From the NCBI RefSeq assembly GCF_021391535.1, contig NZ_CP090066.1, positions 4,108,501 to 4,172,500 on the forward strand: 64,000 bases of DNA. Reading direction: 5' to 3'. Origin of the DNA: Aurantimonas sp. HBX-1. Its GTDB lineage: Bacteria; Pseudomonadota; Alphaproteobacteria; Rhizobiales; Rhizobiaceae. The position numbers and the translations under genes were made by a program. Below, piece after piece: positions 11,629-21,931 of the stretch; position 1 is the first letter of the stretch, and each line of letters begins with the position of its first letter. A model generated the notes under the pieces. The model was not told the origin of the DNA. It saw nothing but the letters and a program-made list of their open reading frames with translations, and searched no databases.

Positions 11629-14224
11629 TGACGATTCTCCCGGGGACGACGACGACGCGCTTGGGTGCATTGCCGGCAAGAGCGGAGCGGACGACCTCCA
11701 GATCCAGCGCGGCCTTCTCGATCTCAGGTTTGCCGGCGGTTGCGGCAATGGTCAAGTCGGCGCGCTTCTTGCCGTTGATCTGTACCGGCATCTGCACCGT
11801 GTCGTCCGTGAGCAGGGCTGGATCGACGTCCGGCCACGCGGTAGCCGCGGCAAAGCCGTCATGGCCGAGCACCCGCCAGCATTCCTCGGCCAGATGCGGC
11901 ATCATCGGCGCGATCAGCCGAACCAGGATCGACAGCGCCTCGCTCGCCGCGGCGGCGAGGGCGCGGTCGTTGGCCGAAGCCAGTCCGCCAAAGGCGGCCG
12001 ACAGCGTGTTGACCAGCTCGTAGATGCGGGCGACGGCCTTGTTGAAGGCAAGGCGCTCGATGTCGTCCCCTACGCCGGCCGCGGCGCGGTGCGCCGCCCG
12101 CCGGATCGCCAGCGCCGCCTCGCCGCCGCCGGTGCCGGCCGCACCGGCCCCCTCAACGTGCGGCGCCGCCTCGTTGACCAGCCGCCAGAGCCGCTGCACG
12201 AAGCGATGGGCGCCCTCGACGCCGGCCTCGGTCCAGATCACGTCGCGCTCCGGCGGCGAATCCGACAGCATGAACCAGCGGGCCGTGTCGGCGCCGTAGG
12301 AGGCGATGATGTCGTCGGGGTCGACGACGTTCTTCTTCGACTTCGACATCTTCTCGATACCGCCGATCATGAGCGGGGCGCCGTTCGACAGGCGCCGCGC
12401 GACCCGGCCTTCCTCGCCCTCGGTTATCACCACGTCGGCGGGAGGGACCCAGTCGCGGTCGCCTTCGCGATAGGTCTCGTGCACCACCATGCCCTGGGTG
12501 AACAGGCCCTTGAAGGGCTCGTCGAGGTCGAGATGGCCGCAAGCCCGCATCGCCCGGACGAAGAAGCGCGAATAGAGCAGATGCAGGATCGCGTGCTCGA
12601 TGCCGCCGATATACTGGTCGACCGGCAGCCAGGCATTGGCGGCCTGCGGGTCGGTCGGCTCGTCGGCGTGCGGCGCGGTGAACCGCGCGAAATACCACGA
12701 GGAATCGACGAACGTGTCCATCGTGTCGGTCTCGCGCCGCGCCGGGCCGCCGCATTGCGGGCAGGTCGTGTCGCGCCAGGTCGGATGGCGGTCGAGCGGG
12801 TTGCCCGGCTTGTCGAAGTCGATGTCGTCCGGCAGCACGACCGGCAGGTTCTCGCGGGCCTCCGGAACGATGCCGCAGGCCTCGCAGTGCAGAATCGGGA
12901 TCGGGCAGCCCCAGTAGCGCTGGCGCGAGATGCCCCAGTCGCGCAGGCGGAAATTGGTCTCGCGGCTGCCCCAGCCCTCGCGCTCGAAGACGGCCAGCGT
13001 CCGGTCCATGGCCTCCTGGCAGGTGAGGACCTCGCCGGTCTCGCCGACCCAGCGGACATATTTCACCGTCGCGGTCTTCGGCGGCACGAAGGCGACATCG
13101 CCGACGGTTTCCTCGCTGTCCAGCGGCACGAAGACGTCGAGGACCGGCAGGCCGTATTTGCTGGCAAAGTCGAGATCGCGCTGGTCATGGGCCGGGCAGC
13201 CGATGATGGCGCCGGTGCCGTAGTCCATCAGCACGAAATTCGCGATGTAGAGCGGCATCAGCCAGTCGGGGTCAGCCGGATGCGAAACCTTGATGCCGGT
13301 ATCGAAGCCGAGCTTCTCGGCCGTGTCGATTTCCGCCTGCGTCGTGCCCAGCTTGCGGCAGCTCTCTACGAAGGCCGCTACCTCCGGCCGTTCAGCGGCG
13401 AGCGCGGCGGCCAGCGGATGGTCGGCGGCGATGGCGGCGAAGGTCGGGCCGAACATCGTGTCGGGCCGGGTGGTGAAGACCGGCAGCGTGTCGAAACCCT
13501 CCGGCGCGCCGACGAGGCCGAACGAGAACCGCAGGCCCTCCGATTTGCCGATCCAGTTCTTCTGCATCACCCGGACCTTTTCCGGCCAGCCCGGCAGATG
13601 GTCGAGCGCCGCCAGCAGGTCCTCGGCATAGTCGGTGATGCGGAAGAACCACTGCGTCAGTTCGCGCTGCTCGACCTCGGCGCCGGAGCGCCAGCCCTTG
13701 CCGTCGATCACCTGCTCGTTGGCGAGCACGGTCATGTCGACCGGGTCCCAGTTGACCTTGGACTTCTTGCGATAGGCGAGGCCCTTCGCCAGGAGGTCGA
13801 GGAACAGCATCTGCTGGCGGTGGTAGTACTCGACGTCGCAGGTGGCGAACTCGCGCGACCAGTCGAGCGACAGGCCCATCGACTTCAGCTGGCCGCGCAT
13901 CGTCGCGATGTTCTGGTAGGTCCATTCGCGCGGATGCACCTTGTTCTGCATCGCAGCGTTCTCGGCCGGCATGCCGAAGGCGTCCCAGCCCATCGGATGC
14001 AGGACGTTGTAACCCCTGGCTCGCCGGTAGCGCGCCACGACGTCGCCCATCGCGTAGTTGCGCACGTGCCCCATGTGGATGCGCCCCGACGGATAGGGGA
14101 ACATCTCGAGGACGTAGTATTTCTCGCCGGGGGCCTCGGTGCGCGTCTCGAAGAGCTTCGCCGCGTCCCAGGCTTTCTGCCAGCTTGGTTCGGCGGCGCG
14201 CGGATTGTAGCGTTCGGTGGTCAT
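11615..14224 (-). CDS. leuS: leucyl-tRNA synthetase
   Basis: An 869-residue class I synthetase that charges tRNA-Leu. The HIGH motif is HMGH near residue 51 (PYPSGRIHMGHVRNYAMGD). The CP1 editing domain carries TTRPDTMFGPTF near residue 256, and KMSKSKKN is near residue 624. A zinc-site pair of CxxC motifs (CEACG and CPQCGG) is present. The C-terminal anticodon-binding and extension domains are complete. ATG 14224 gives the conserved start TERYNPRAAEPSWQKAW; no strong Shine-Dalgarno precedes it. It is the first gene of the leuS-lptE-holA run. Confidence 0.97.
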   Translation of the reverse strand: MTTERYNPRAAEPSWQKAWDAAKLFETRTEAPGEKYYVLEMFPYPSGRIHMGHVRNYAMGDVVARYRRARGYNVLHPMGWDAFGMPAENAAMQNKVHPREWTYQNIATMRGQLKSMGLSLDWSREFATCDVEYYHRQQMLFLDLLAKGLAYRKKSKVNWDPVDMTVLANEQVIDGKGWRSGAEVEQRELTQWFFRITDYAEDLLAALDHLPGWPEKVRVMQKNWIGKSEGLRFSFGLVGAPEGFDTLPVFTTRPDTMFGPTFAAIAADHPLAAALAAERPEVAAFVESCRKLGTTQAEIDTAEKLGFDTGIKVSHPADPDWLMPLYIANFVLMDYGTGAIIGCPAHDQRDLDFASKYGLPVLDVFVPLDSEETVGDVAFVPPKTATVKYVRWVGETGEVLTCQEAMDRTLAVFEREGWGSRETNFRLRDWGISRQRYWGCPIPILHCEACGIVPEARENLPVVLPDDIDFDKPGNPLDRHPTWRDTTCPQCGGPARRETDTMDTFVDSSWYFARFTAPHADEPTDPQAANAWLPVDQYIGGIEHAILHLLYSRFFVRAMRACGHLDLDEPFKGLFTQGMVVHETYREGDRDWVPPADVVITEGEEGRVARRLSNGAPLMIGGIEKMSKSKKNVVDPDDIIASYGADTARWFMLSDSPPERDVIWTEAGVEGAHRFVQRLWRLVNEAAPHVEGAGAAGTGGGEAALAIRRAAHRAAAGVGDDIERLAFNKAVARIYELVNTLSAAFGGLASANDRALAAAASEALSILVRLIAPMMPHLAEECWRVLGHDGFAAATAWPDVDPALLTDDTVQMPVQINGKKRADLTIAATAGKPEIEKAALDLEVVRSALAGNAPKRVVVVPGRIVNVVL

Positions 14225-14534
14225 GCGAGGTTGGGGAGCCCTGTTCGTCGGAGGCCGACGTGATAAGTCGACGCTGACTTACCCCCATGTCGACGCTGCA
14301 TTCAACATCGCCGTCGCCTGATTCTCCGCCGCAGGCGGCAAAAGCGCTGTTCCGCCGTCGACCGCGGCAGTCGGTCCCTGGCCGCGGCCGCTTCCACACC
14401 GCCGAAATATCCGGCGCTGCCGGGGTGGAACGGTTCCAGGACGCCGCAGGTTACCGGCAAGGAGATGCCGTCTTGCGAACGCGAGAGCCGCGGCAGGACC
14501 CTCCGCCCTTCGGTCGATCAACAGGACAGAGCAC
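14225..14534. other. leuS-katE divergent intergenic region
   Basis: This 310-bp gap has no credible gene. It holds a 10-bp direct repeat GTCGACGCTG (14267-14276 and 14289-14298) close to the leuS side, and on the katE side a 13-bp palindrome TGGAACGGTTCCA (14426-14438) that overlaps a stress-type promoter candidate. Confidence 0.6.
14427..14452 (+). promoter_or_regulatory. candidate EcfG/RpoE2-type promoter of katE
   Basis: GGAAC at 14427-14431 is followed after 19 bases by TT at 14451-14452, which fits the GGAAC-N18/19-TT consensus described for the alphaproteobacterial general stress sigma factor. It lies about 80 bp before the katE start. The -35 element is half of the palindrome TGGAACGGTTCCA, which could alternatively be an operator. 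Confidence 0.5.
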
Positions 14535-16646
14535 ATGAGCGACAAGACCATCAAACCGTCCGCCGATGCGACCTTCGGCGATACGACGGTCTCGCGCGGG
14601 GCTGGCGGCGAGACGCACCAGCATGCCGGCGGCGACGTGCCGACGCTGACGACCAATGGCGGGATCCCCGTCGCCGACGATCAGAACTCGCTGAAGGCCG
14701 GCGAGCGCGGGCCGACGCTGATCGAGGACTTCCACTTCCGCGAGAAGATCTTCCACTTCGACCACGAACGCATTCCCGAGCGTGTCGTCCACGCGCGCGG
14801 CTTCGGCGTCCACGGCACGTTCGAGACCTACAAGTCGCTGGCCGACGTCACGAGCGCCGACATCTTCCAGCGCGCCGGCGAGAAGACCGACGTCTTCGTG
14901 CGCTTCTCGACGGTCGCGGGCAACAAGGGCTCGGCGGATCTCGCCCGCGACGTCCGCGGCTTCGCCGTGCGCTTCTATACCAAGGAAGGCAACTGGGACA
15001 TCGTCGGCAACAACATCCCGGTGTTCTTCATCCAGGACGCGATCAAGTTCCCCGATCTCATCCATGCGGCCAAGCAGGAGCCCGACCGCGGCTTTCCGCA
15101 GGCGCAGACGGCGCACGACAATTTCTGGGATTTCATGTCGCTGATGCCGGAAGCCATGCACATGGCGATGTGGATCATGTCGGATCGCACCATCCCGCGC
15201 TCCTTCCGCTTCATGGAAGGCTTCGGCGTCCACACGTTCCGGCTGGTCAATGCCGAGGGCAAGTCGACCTTCGTGAAGTTCCACTGGAAGCCGACGGCGG
15301 GCCTGCAGAGCGTCGTCTGGAACGAGGCGCTGAAACTCAACGGCATGGATCCCGATTTCCATCGCCGCGATCTGTGGGACGCCATCCAGATGGGCGACTT
15401 CCCGGAGTGGGAACTCGGCTTCCAGATGTTCGACGAGGATTTCGCGGCGAAATTCCCGTTCGACGTGCTGGATGCCACCAAGATCATCCCGGAGGAGGAG
15501 GTGCCGGTCGTCCCGGTCGGAAAGATGACCCTCAACCGCACGGTGGAGAACTTCTTCTTCGAGACGGAGCAGGTGGCGTTCCAGACGAACAACATCGTAC
15601 CGGGCGTCGACTTCACCAACGACCCGCTGCTGCAGGGGCGAAATTTCTCGTATCTCGACACCCAGCTGAAGCGTCTCGGCGGGCCGAACTTCACCCATAT
15701 TCCGGTGAACGCACCGCGTTGTCCGTTCGGCAATTTCCAGCAGGACGGCCACATGGCGATGCGCAACCCGAAGGGACGGGCGAACTACGAGCCGAACTCC
15801 TGGGGGGGCGCGGCAGGCGGTCCGCGCGAGGATCCCAAGCGGGGCTATCAGAGCTTCCCCGAAGAAGTGTCGGGTCAGAAGCTGCGGGTCAGGGCAGAGC
15901 TCTTCGCCGACCATTACAGCCAGGCACGGCAGTTCTTCGTCAGTCAGACCGGCGTGGAGCAGACCCACATCGAGGACGCCTTCGTGTTCGAGCTTTCGAA
16001 GGTTGAAACCCCGGCGATCCGCGAGCGCGTGGTCTCGCATCTCGTCAACATCGACGAGGGACTGGCGCAGAAGGTCGCCGACGGGCTCGGCCTGGCAGCG
16101 CTCCCGGCCGCGGCGGATCCCGCGCGGCCGGTGATCCGCGACCTCGCCCCGTCGCCGAAACTGTCCATCGTCAAGAACGGTCCGGAGAGCTTCAAGGGAC
16201 GCAAGCTCGGCATCCTGCTCGCCGACGGTGCCGACGCGGCGATCGTCGCCGATCTGGAAAAGGCCGCAGCCGGGGTCGGCGCGCAGCTCGAGTTCGTGGC
16301 GCCGAAGATCGGTGGCGTCACGCTCAGCGACGGGTCGACGCGCGAACCAAAGCAGAAGGTCAATGGCGGCCCGTCGGTGCTCTACGACGCCGTCGCCATC
16401 GTCCTGTCGGCGGAGGGGGCGACGCTTCTGGGCAAGGAGGCGACAGCGAAGGACTTCGTCTCGGACGCCTTCGCGCACGCCAAGTTCATCGCCTTCACGG
16501 CGGCGGCCAAGCCACTTCTCGACAAGGCCGGCGTCGAACAAGACCAGGGCGTCGTCGAACTGAAGCCGGGCGGCGCGCCAGATTTCCTGAAAGCTTGCGG
16601 CGCGCTGCGGTTCTGGGCGCGGGAGGAAAAGCTTCACGCCGTCTGA
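14535..16646 (+). CDS. katE: large-subunit (clade 2, HPII-type) catalase
   Basis: A 703-residue monofunctional haem catalase that disproportionates hydrogen peroxide. The essential histidine is in RVVHARGFGVHGTFE, the distal asparagine in NIVGNNIPVFF-type sequence (EGNWDIVGNNIPVFFIQD), and the haem-ligand tyrosine in GRNFSYLDTQLKRLGG. After the core, residues about 560-690 form the extra C-terminal DJ-1/GATase-like domain (GRKLGILLADGADAAIVADL) that defines the large clade. The N-terminal extension is hydrophilic, with no signal peptide. ATG 14535 has AGGACAGA upstream. A stress-type promoter candidate lies 5' of it. Confidence 0.96.
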   Translation: MSDKTIKPSADATFGDTTVSRGAGGETHQHAGGDVPTLTTNGGIPVADDQNSLKAGERGPTLIEDFHFREKIFHFDHERIPERVVHARGFGVHGTFETYKSLADVTSADIFQRAGEKTDVFVRFSTVAGNKGSADLARDVRGFAVRFYTKEGNWDIVGNNIPVFFIQDAIKFPDLIHAAKQEPDRGFPQAQTAHDNFWDFMSLMPEAMHMAMWIMSDRTIPRSFRFMEGFGVHTFRLVNAEGKSTFVKFHWKPTAGLQSVVWNEALKLNGMDPDFHRRDLWDAIQMGDFPEWELGFQMFDEDFAAKFPFDVLDATKIIPEEEVPVVPVGKMTLNRTVENFFFETEQVAFQTNNIVPGVDFTNDPLLQGRNFSYLDTQLKRLGGPNFTHIPVNAPRCPFGNFQQDGHMAMRNPKGRANYEPNSWGGAAGGPREDPKRGYQSFPEEVSGQKLRVRAELFADHYSQARQFFVSQTGVEQTHIEDAFVFELSKVETPAIRERVVSHLVNIDEGLAQKVADGLGLAALPAAADPARPVIRDLAPSPKLSIVKNGPESFKGRKLGILLADGADAAIVADLEKAAAGVGAQLEFVAPKIGGVTLSDGSTREPKQKVNGGPSVLYDAVAIVLSAEGATLLGKEATAKDFVSDAFAHAKFIAFTAAAKPLLDKAGVEQDQGVVELKPGGAPDFLKACGALRFWAREEKLHAV

Positions 16647-16813
16647 ACGACGTCGAAATCAGGCCATCCGCATCGTGCCTGCGCCGCCATGGCGCAGGCA
16701 CGATGCCGTTCGCGACCGTGGCGGGCTGCATCGTTCGAGCGGATTTGACCGATCGCGTCCTGCCGGCCGGTCATGTAGGACGAGGCCGATCGATGGGTAA
16801 GGAGCCTAGCAGG

Positions 16814-17491
16814 ATGAGCGAGAACGAAGCGGTGGCGGGACTGGCGCTGGTTCGCGCGCGAATTGGCGAGGCCGAGAAGCAGGCGGGGCGCCCTGCCGGC
16901 TCTGTCCTTCTCGTCGCCGTGTCGAAGACCCACGAGGCGGCCACGATCCGCTCGGTGATCGAAGCGGGGCAGCGTGTTTTCGGCGAGAACAAGGTGCAGG
17001 AGGCGAAGGCCAAGTGGCCGGCGCTGCGCGGAGACCATCCGGAGATCGAACTGCGGTTGATCGGGCCGCTGCAGTCCAACAAGGCGGGCGAGGCGGTGGC
17101 GTTGTTCGACGTCATCGAGACGGTCGACCGCGAGAAGATCGCCCGCGAGCTCGGCAAGGAGATGGAGAAGCAGGGCCGCCGCCCCCGCCTCTACGTCCAG
17201 GTCAATACCGGCGAGGAGGCTCAGAAGGCGGGCATCGCGCCGGGCGAGGCGGTGGCCTTCGTCGAGCGCTGCCGCAGCGAATACGGGCTGTCGATCGAGG
17301 GTCTGATGTGCATCCCGCCAGCTGACGAGAACCCCGGGCCGCATTTCGCCCTGCTGGAGAAGCTGGCCCGTCAGGCAGGGCTGTCGAAGCTCTCGATGGG
17401 CATGTCCGGCGACTACGAGACGGCGATCGGCTTCGGCGCTACCTCCGTGCGGGTCGGCTCGGCGATCTTCGGGGCGCGCGAAACGCACTGA
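16814..17491 (+). CDS. yggS: YggS-family pyridoxal phosphate homeostasis protein
   Basis: A 225-residue PLP-binding TIM-barrel protein of the YggS/PROSC family, which helps control free PLP and amino-acid pools. The PLP lysine lies in LLVAVSKTHEA (about residue 37), followed by VFGENKVQEAKAKW and LIGPLQSNKAGEAV; the phosphate-binding end is LSMGMSGDYETAIGFGATSVRVGSAIFG. ATG 16814 is 9 bases after AAGGAG; an in-frame ATG at 16793 is possible but has a weaker site. It stands alone between katE and the AI-2E permease gene. Confidence 0.95.
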   Translation: MSENEAVAGLALVRARIGEAEKQAGRPAGSVLLVAVSKTHEAATIRSVIEAGQRVFGENKVQEAKAKWPALRGDHPEIELRLIGPLQSNKAGEAVALFDVIETVDREKIARELGKEMEKQGRRPRLYVQVNTGEEAQKAGIAPGEAVAFVERCRSEYGLSIEGLMCIPPADENPGPHFALLEKLARQAGLSKLSMGMSGDYETAIGFGATSVRVGSAIFGARETH

Positions 17492-17556
17492 GCGGAAGCT
17501 GCCGGCTGCCGTTCCCGGTGCCGCAGCAACAATAGGAGCGGGTTCCCGGTATTCGC

Positions 17557-17582
17557 GGAACCCAAAACCTGCCTCGCGGCTT
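17557..17582 (+). promoter_or_regulatory. weak candidate EcfG-type promoter of the AI-2E permease gene
   Basis: GGAAC at 17557-17561 and TT at 17581-17582 are separated by 19 bases. The -35 overlaps the right arm of a 7-bp hairpin (GGGTTCC 17540-17546, GGAACCC 17557-17563), which may instead be the yggS terminator without a T-run. Confidence 0.3.
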
Positions 17583-17619
17583 CCTTGGGGGGCATCGGCC
17601 CCGGTCGAGAGGGGTTTTC

Positions 17620-18690
17620 ATGCAGGTTCCAGAACGCGATGCCGAATTCGCCCGGCGGACGCTGATCGCCGCCGGGATCGTCATCGCGCTGGTGGCGGGA
17701 CTGGCGCTCCTTTGGATGGCCTCCGACGCGATCTTCCTCATCTTCGCCGGCCTGCTGCTCGCATCGGTGTTCACGGGCCTCGCCTCGCTGCTGCACAGGG
17801 TGGGCCTGCCGAAGAAGGCCGGCCTGGTCGTGGTCATCCTGCTGCTGCTCGGATCGATTGCTGGCGGCTTCACCTGGGGCGGCATCACCATCGTCCAGCA
17901 ATTCAGCGACCTGACCAACCTCGTCGAGGAGCAGCTGGGCCGCCTGCCGGCGCTGTTCGATGAACTCGATCTTCCGGCGGGCGACACCAACGCCGAAGAA
18001 AGCGTGCGCGATTTTCTGCCGGACCCGAGCCGCGTCGTCTCATCGGCCGTATCGATCGTCGGCAGCCTTGGCAACGCGTTCATCGCGCTGTTCATCGCGA
18101 TCTTCATTTCCTGGCAGCCGGGCCTCTATCGCCGCGGCACGGTCAGCCTGTTTCCTCAGGCCAAGCGCCCGCGCATCGACGCGACGCTGAACAAGAGTGC
18201 GCGAACGCTGACGCTGTGGCTGGCGGGCCAGGCGATCTCGATGGCGACGATCTTCGTCGTCACGCTGATCGCGCTTTGGGTCATCGGGATGCCGAACGCC
18301 TTCCTCCTGGCGCTGCAGGCGGGCCTCCTCGCCTTCGTCCCGACCATCGGACCGTTCGTCGCCGGCGTCGTCATCGTGCTCGCAGGCTTTGCCGAGAGCA
18401 CCGAGATGGCGCTCTACGGCCTCGGGGCCTACATCCTCATCCAGGGCGTCGAGAGCAACGTCACCCAGCCGCTGGCGCAGCGTTTCACCTCGTCCCTGCC
18501 GCCGGCCCTGACGCTCGGCGCGCAGCTGGTCATGGGCGTCCTTTTCGGCATGGCCGGGCTGATTCTCGCCGTCCCGATGGTGGCGGTGCTGAAGACGCTG
18601 GTCGACGAGCTCTACGTCAAGGATACGCTCGGCGGACCCTACCGGAAGGACGACCCGATGGCGGCGCTGACCGACACGAGCAGGTCGTAG
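17620..18690 (+). CDS. AI-2E family transporter (PerM/YdiK-like permease)
   Basis: A 356-residue integral inner-membrane protein of the AI-2E transporter family. Two hydrophobic segments open it (TLIAAGIVIALVAGLALLW and AIFLIFAGLLLASVFTGLAS), followed by one near residue 70 and a soluble stretch of about 60 residues. A C-terminal block of several helices follows, including VPTIGPFVAGVVIVLAG, a conserved family motif, and ILIQGVESNVTQPLAQR. Substrate cannot be inferred; few members of this family transport AI-2, and some act as ion antiporters. ATG 17620 follows GAGAGGGG. The DUF1761 gene lies 53 bp downstream and may be co-transcribed. Confidence 0.9.
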   Translation: MQVPERDAEFARRTLIAAGIVIALVAGLALLWMASDAIFLIFAGLLLASVFTGLASLLHRVGLPKKAGLVVVILLLLGSIAGGFTWGGITIVQQFSDLTNLVEEQLGRLPALFDELDLPAGDTNAEESVRDFLPDPSRVVSSAVSIVGSLGNAFIALFIAIFISWQPGLYRRGTVSLFPQAKRPRIDATLNKSARTLTLWLAGQAISMATIFVVTLIALWVIGMPNAFLLALQAGLLAFVPTIGPFVAGVVIVLAGFAESTEMALYGLGAYILIQGVESNVTQPLAQRFTSSLPPALTLGAQLVMGVLFGMAGLILAVPMVAVLKTLVDELYVKDTLGGPYRKDDPMAALTDTSRS

Positions 18691-18743
18691 CTTCTCCGGG
18701 CCGCCTTCCCCCCATCACCCCTCGATCACTGAAAGGCACTTCC

Positions 18744-19139
18744 ATGGGTTTCACCAGCTTCAGCCCGCTCGGCGTCGTCATCGCCGCCCTCCTCGCCTTC
18801 GGCTTCGGATTTGCCTGGCATCGGGCAGTCGAGAAGCCGTGGATGACGGCCAGCGGCTATGGCGGCCGCCCGGCCCTGAAGCCCGGGCCGCTGGCCATCG
18901 TCTTTCTCGCCGAGCTGGTGATGGCCGGCGCGCTGGCCGGGATCGTCGGCCATATCGGCCCCGTGACCGTCGGCAACGCCCTGATCACCGGCGTCCTCAT
19001 CTGGGCCGGCTTCGTGCTGACGACGATCGTCGTCGATCATTCCTACGAGGCTCGGTCGCGCAAGCTGACCTATCTCAATGCCGGGCACTGGCTGGGCGTC
19101 ATCGTCATCATGAGCGTGGTGATCGGCCTGGTGGGCTGA
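18744..19139 (+). CDS. DUF1761 membrane protein
   Basis: A 131-residue membrane protein with four predicted helices: VVIAALLAFGFGFAWH, AIVFLAELVMAGALAGIVG, NALITGVLIWAGFVLTTI and LGVIVIMSVVIGLVG. The layout and the AWHR, DHSYEARSRKL and LNAGHW elements fit DUF1761, a small-membrane-protein family without a known function. ATG 18744 follows a GAAAGG Shine-Dalgarno. It follows the AI-2E permease gene by 53 bp on the same strand. Confidence 0.85.
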   Translation: MGFTSFSPLGVVIAALLAFGFGFAWHRAVEKPWMTASGYGGRPALKPGPLAIVFLAELVMAGALAGIVGHIGPVTVGNALITGVLIWAGFVLTTIVVDHSYEARSRKLTYLNAGHWLGVIVIMSVVIGLVG

Positions 19140-19392
19140 GGCCTGGGGCGCTGGCAGCGCCCACAACGCCTTTCGACGGGCAGACCCGGGGCGCTCTGAC
19201 ACGAGGTGTCCCAGGCGACGGCCGCCGAGGACCCGCGCGCTCAACGGGCAGCGGCGCAGGTGCGGATTGATCCGGCCCCATGTCGTCTCCCGCGAAAGTA
19301 TAACACCCGCGAACTGGACCCCCGGCGGCCTTCTCAACTAAGTTGCGCGCCAGAATGCCGGCTTCGACCGGCGCGCGACGGGAGGCACGGGA

Positions 19393-21342
<1,950 letters not shown>

Positions 21343-21439
21343 GGCGGCCGCCGCTGTCGGTGTTGACTGCGCCGGCGGCGGCTAAGACGGGCGTTTAAGG
21401 CTCCACCGCCGGCGGCTTGGCACGCCAGCCCCTCTCGGC

Positions 21440-21473
21440 GTCATCCCCGGGATTGACCCGGGGACCCATTCCA
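21440..21473 (+). repeat. interspersed palindromic repeat, copy 1
   Basis: GCGTCATCCCCGGGATTGA continues into CCCGGGGACCCATTCC, with a 7-bp stem CCCCGGG (21445-21451) and CCCGGGG (21457-21463). The CGTCATCCYCGGG half matches the two copies near 52099 and 52205. Repeats of this form are widespread between genes in alphaproteobacteria. Confidence 0.75.
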
Positions 21474-21557
21474 GGCCGCCCGAGCCGCCGATAACGCTCA
21501 AAGGCGTTCCCGTTGGGCCTCCCACTTCCACCTGCAGCGCCAAGGCCTTGCGTGAAA

Positions 21558-21609
21558 CTGGCGCAAAATGCGCCAGGCTCTTGCAGTGCCGCATTTTTCT
21601 ACCCATACT
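21558..21609 (+). promoter_or_regulatory. inverted repeat plus candidate promoter of the 25-codon gene
   Basis: A perfect 7-bp inverted repeat CTGGCGC-AAAAT-GCGCCAG (21558-21576) sits directly upstream of a possible -35 TTGCAG (21581-21586) and -10 CATACT (21604-21609), spaced 17 bp. Transcription would begin near 21616. The inverted repeat is placed like an operator or activator site. Confidence 0.45.
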
Positions 21610-21630
21610 CCTGGCGTGTTCAACGAAGCG

Positions 21631-21644
21631 AAAGGAGGTGATCC
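21631..21644 (+). promoter_or_regulatory. extreme Shine-Dalgarno (AAAGGAGGTGATCC)
   Basis: Fourteen consecutive bases are the exact complement of the bacterial 16S rRNA 3' tail (GGATCACCTCCTTT). The GGAGG core ends 7 bases before ATG 21646. No other gene in this window has pairing close to this length. Confidence 0.8.
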
Positions 21645-21645
21645 A

Positions 21646-21723
21646 ATGTCGAGTGATTTCCAGGTACCGGTTGGGTCTCAGTATCTTGGCAACGCGGCGG
21701 AGCAGCCTCCTCGCTTCGTATAA
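21646..21723 (+). CDS. candidate 25-residue microprotein
   Basis: A 25-codon frame that begins MSSDFQVPVGSQY and ends EQPPRFV, then TAA. It is not recognised. The evidence that it is translated is its setting: a promoter-like element at 21581-21609, a 14-nt perfect ribosome-binding sequence at 21631-21644 and a rho-independent terminator at 21778-21809, which together make a self-contained transcript of about 195 nt. The peptide is soluble, has no signal or membrane segment, contains one Tyr and no Cys, and ends in a Pro-Pro-Arg-Phe-Val tail. It has no glutamate-tyrosine pair of the PqqA type and no modifying enzyme nearby. It could be a functional microprotein, a leader peptide, or a ribosome-engaging RNA in which the peptide is incidental. 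Confidence 0.55.
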   Translation: MSSDFQVPVGSQYLGNAAEQPPRFV

Positions 21724-21777
21724 GATATGCAGGTCCGGATTTCGGTCTGACGACCGCCGGTAATTGAGACATCACGG

Positions 21778-21809
21778 GGCCGCTTCCTGGAGACAGGGAG
21801 CGGCCTTTT
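21778..21809 (+). terminator. rho-independent terminator of the 25-codon gene
   Basis: A 10-bp stem, GGCCGCTTCC (21778-21787) with GGGAGCGGCC (21796-21805) and one G-U pair, closes an 8-base loop and is followed by TTTT. Confidence 0.85.
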
Positions 21810-21850
21810 GATTGCGCGGCACCCACTCAACGCTTCGACCTGCAGACGCG

Positions 21851-21883
21851 AAAAGGCCCGCTCCACGAGGTGAAGCGGGCCTT
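21851..21883 (-). terminator. terminator of the PRC-barrel gene
   Basis: Perfect 10-bp stem AAGGCCCGCT (21853-21862) with AGCGGGCCTT (21874-21883); read leftward it ends in TTTT, 49 bp after the PRC-barrel stop codon. Confidence 0.85.
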
Positions 21884-21931
21884 CATCTTGTGAACTGCCG
21901 GCGAGCGTCGCCGGCGGCTCAAGCCGTCAGC

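Larger units (their letters stand above)
21343..21645. other. acs-microprotein intergenic region
   Basis: This 303-bp stretch contains one copy of an alphaproteobacterial palindromic repeat (21440-21473), an inverted repeat and candidate promoter (21558-21609), and the leader of the 25-codon gene at 21646. No further reading frame looks real. Confidence 0.6.

Noticed and set aside
11549..14263. A 904-codon open frame antisense to leuS, and similar very long antisense frames opposite sucA, GDH and mnmG.
   Set aside because: In G+C-rich DNA the strand opposite a gene often lacks stop codons. The translations are Arg/Gly/His-rich, show no domain motif, and the sense genes are unmistakable.
21727..21747. 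A 7-codon frame (ATG at 21724-21747 region) just after the 25-codon gene.
   Set aside because: Too short, with no ribosome site; it lies in the 3' untranslated part before the terminator.
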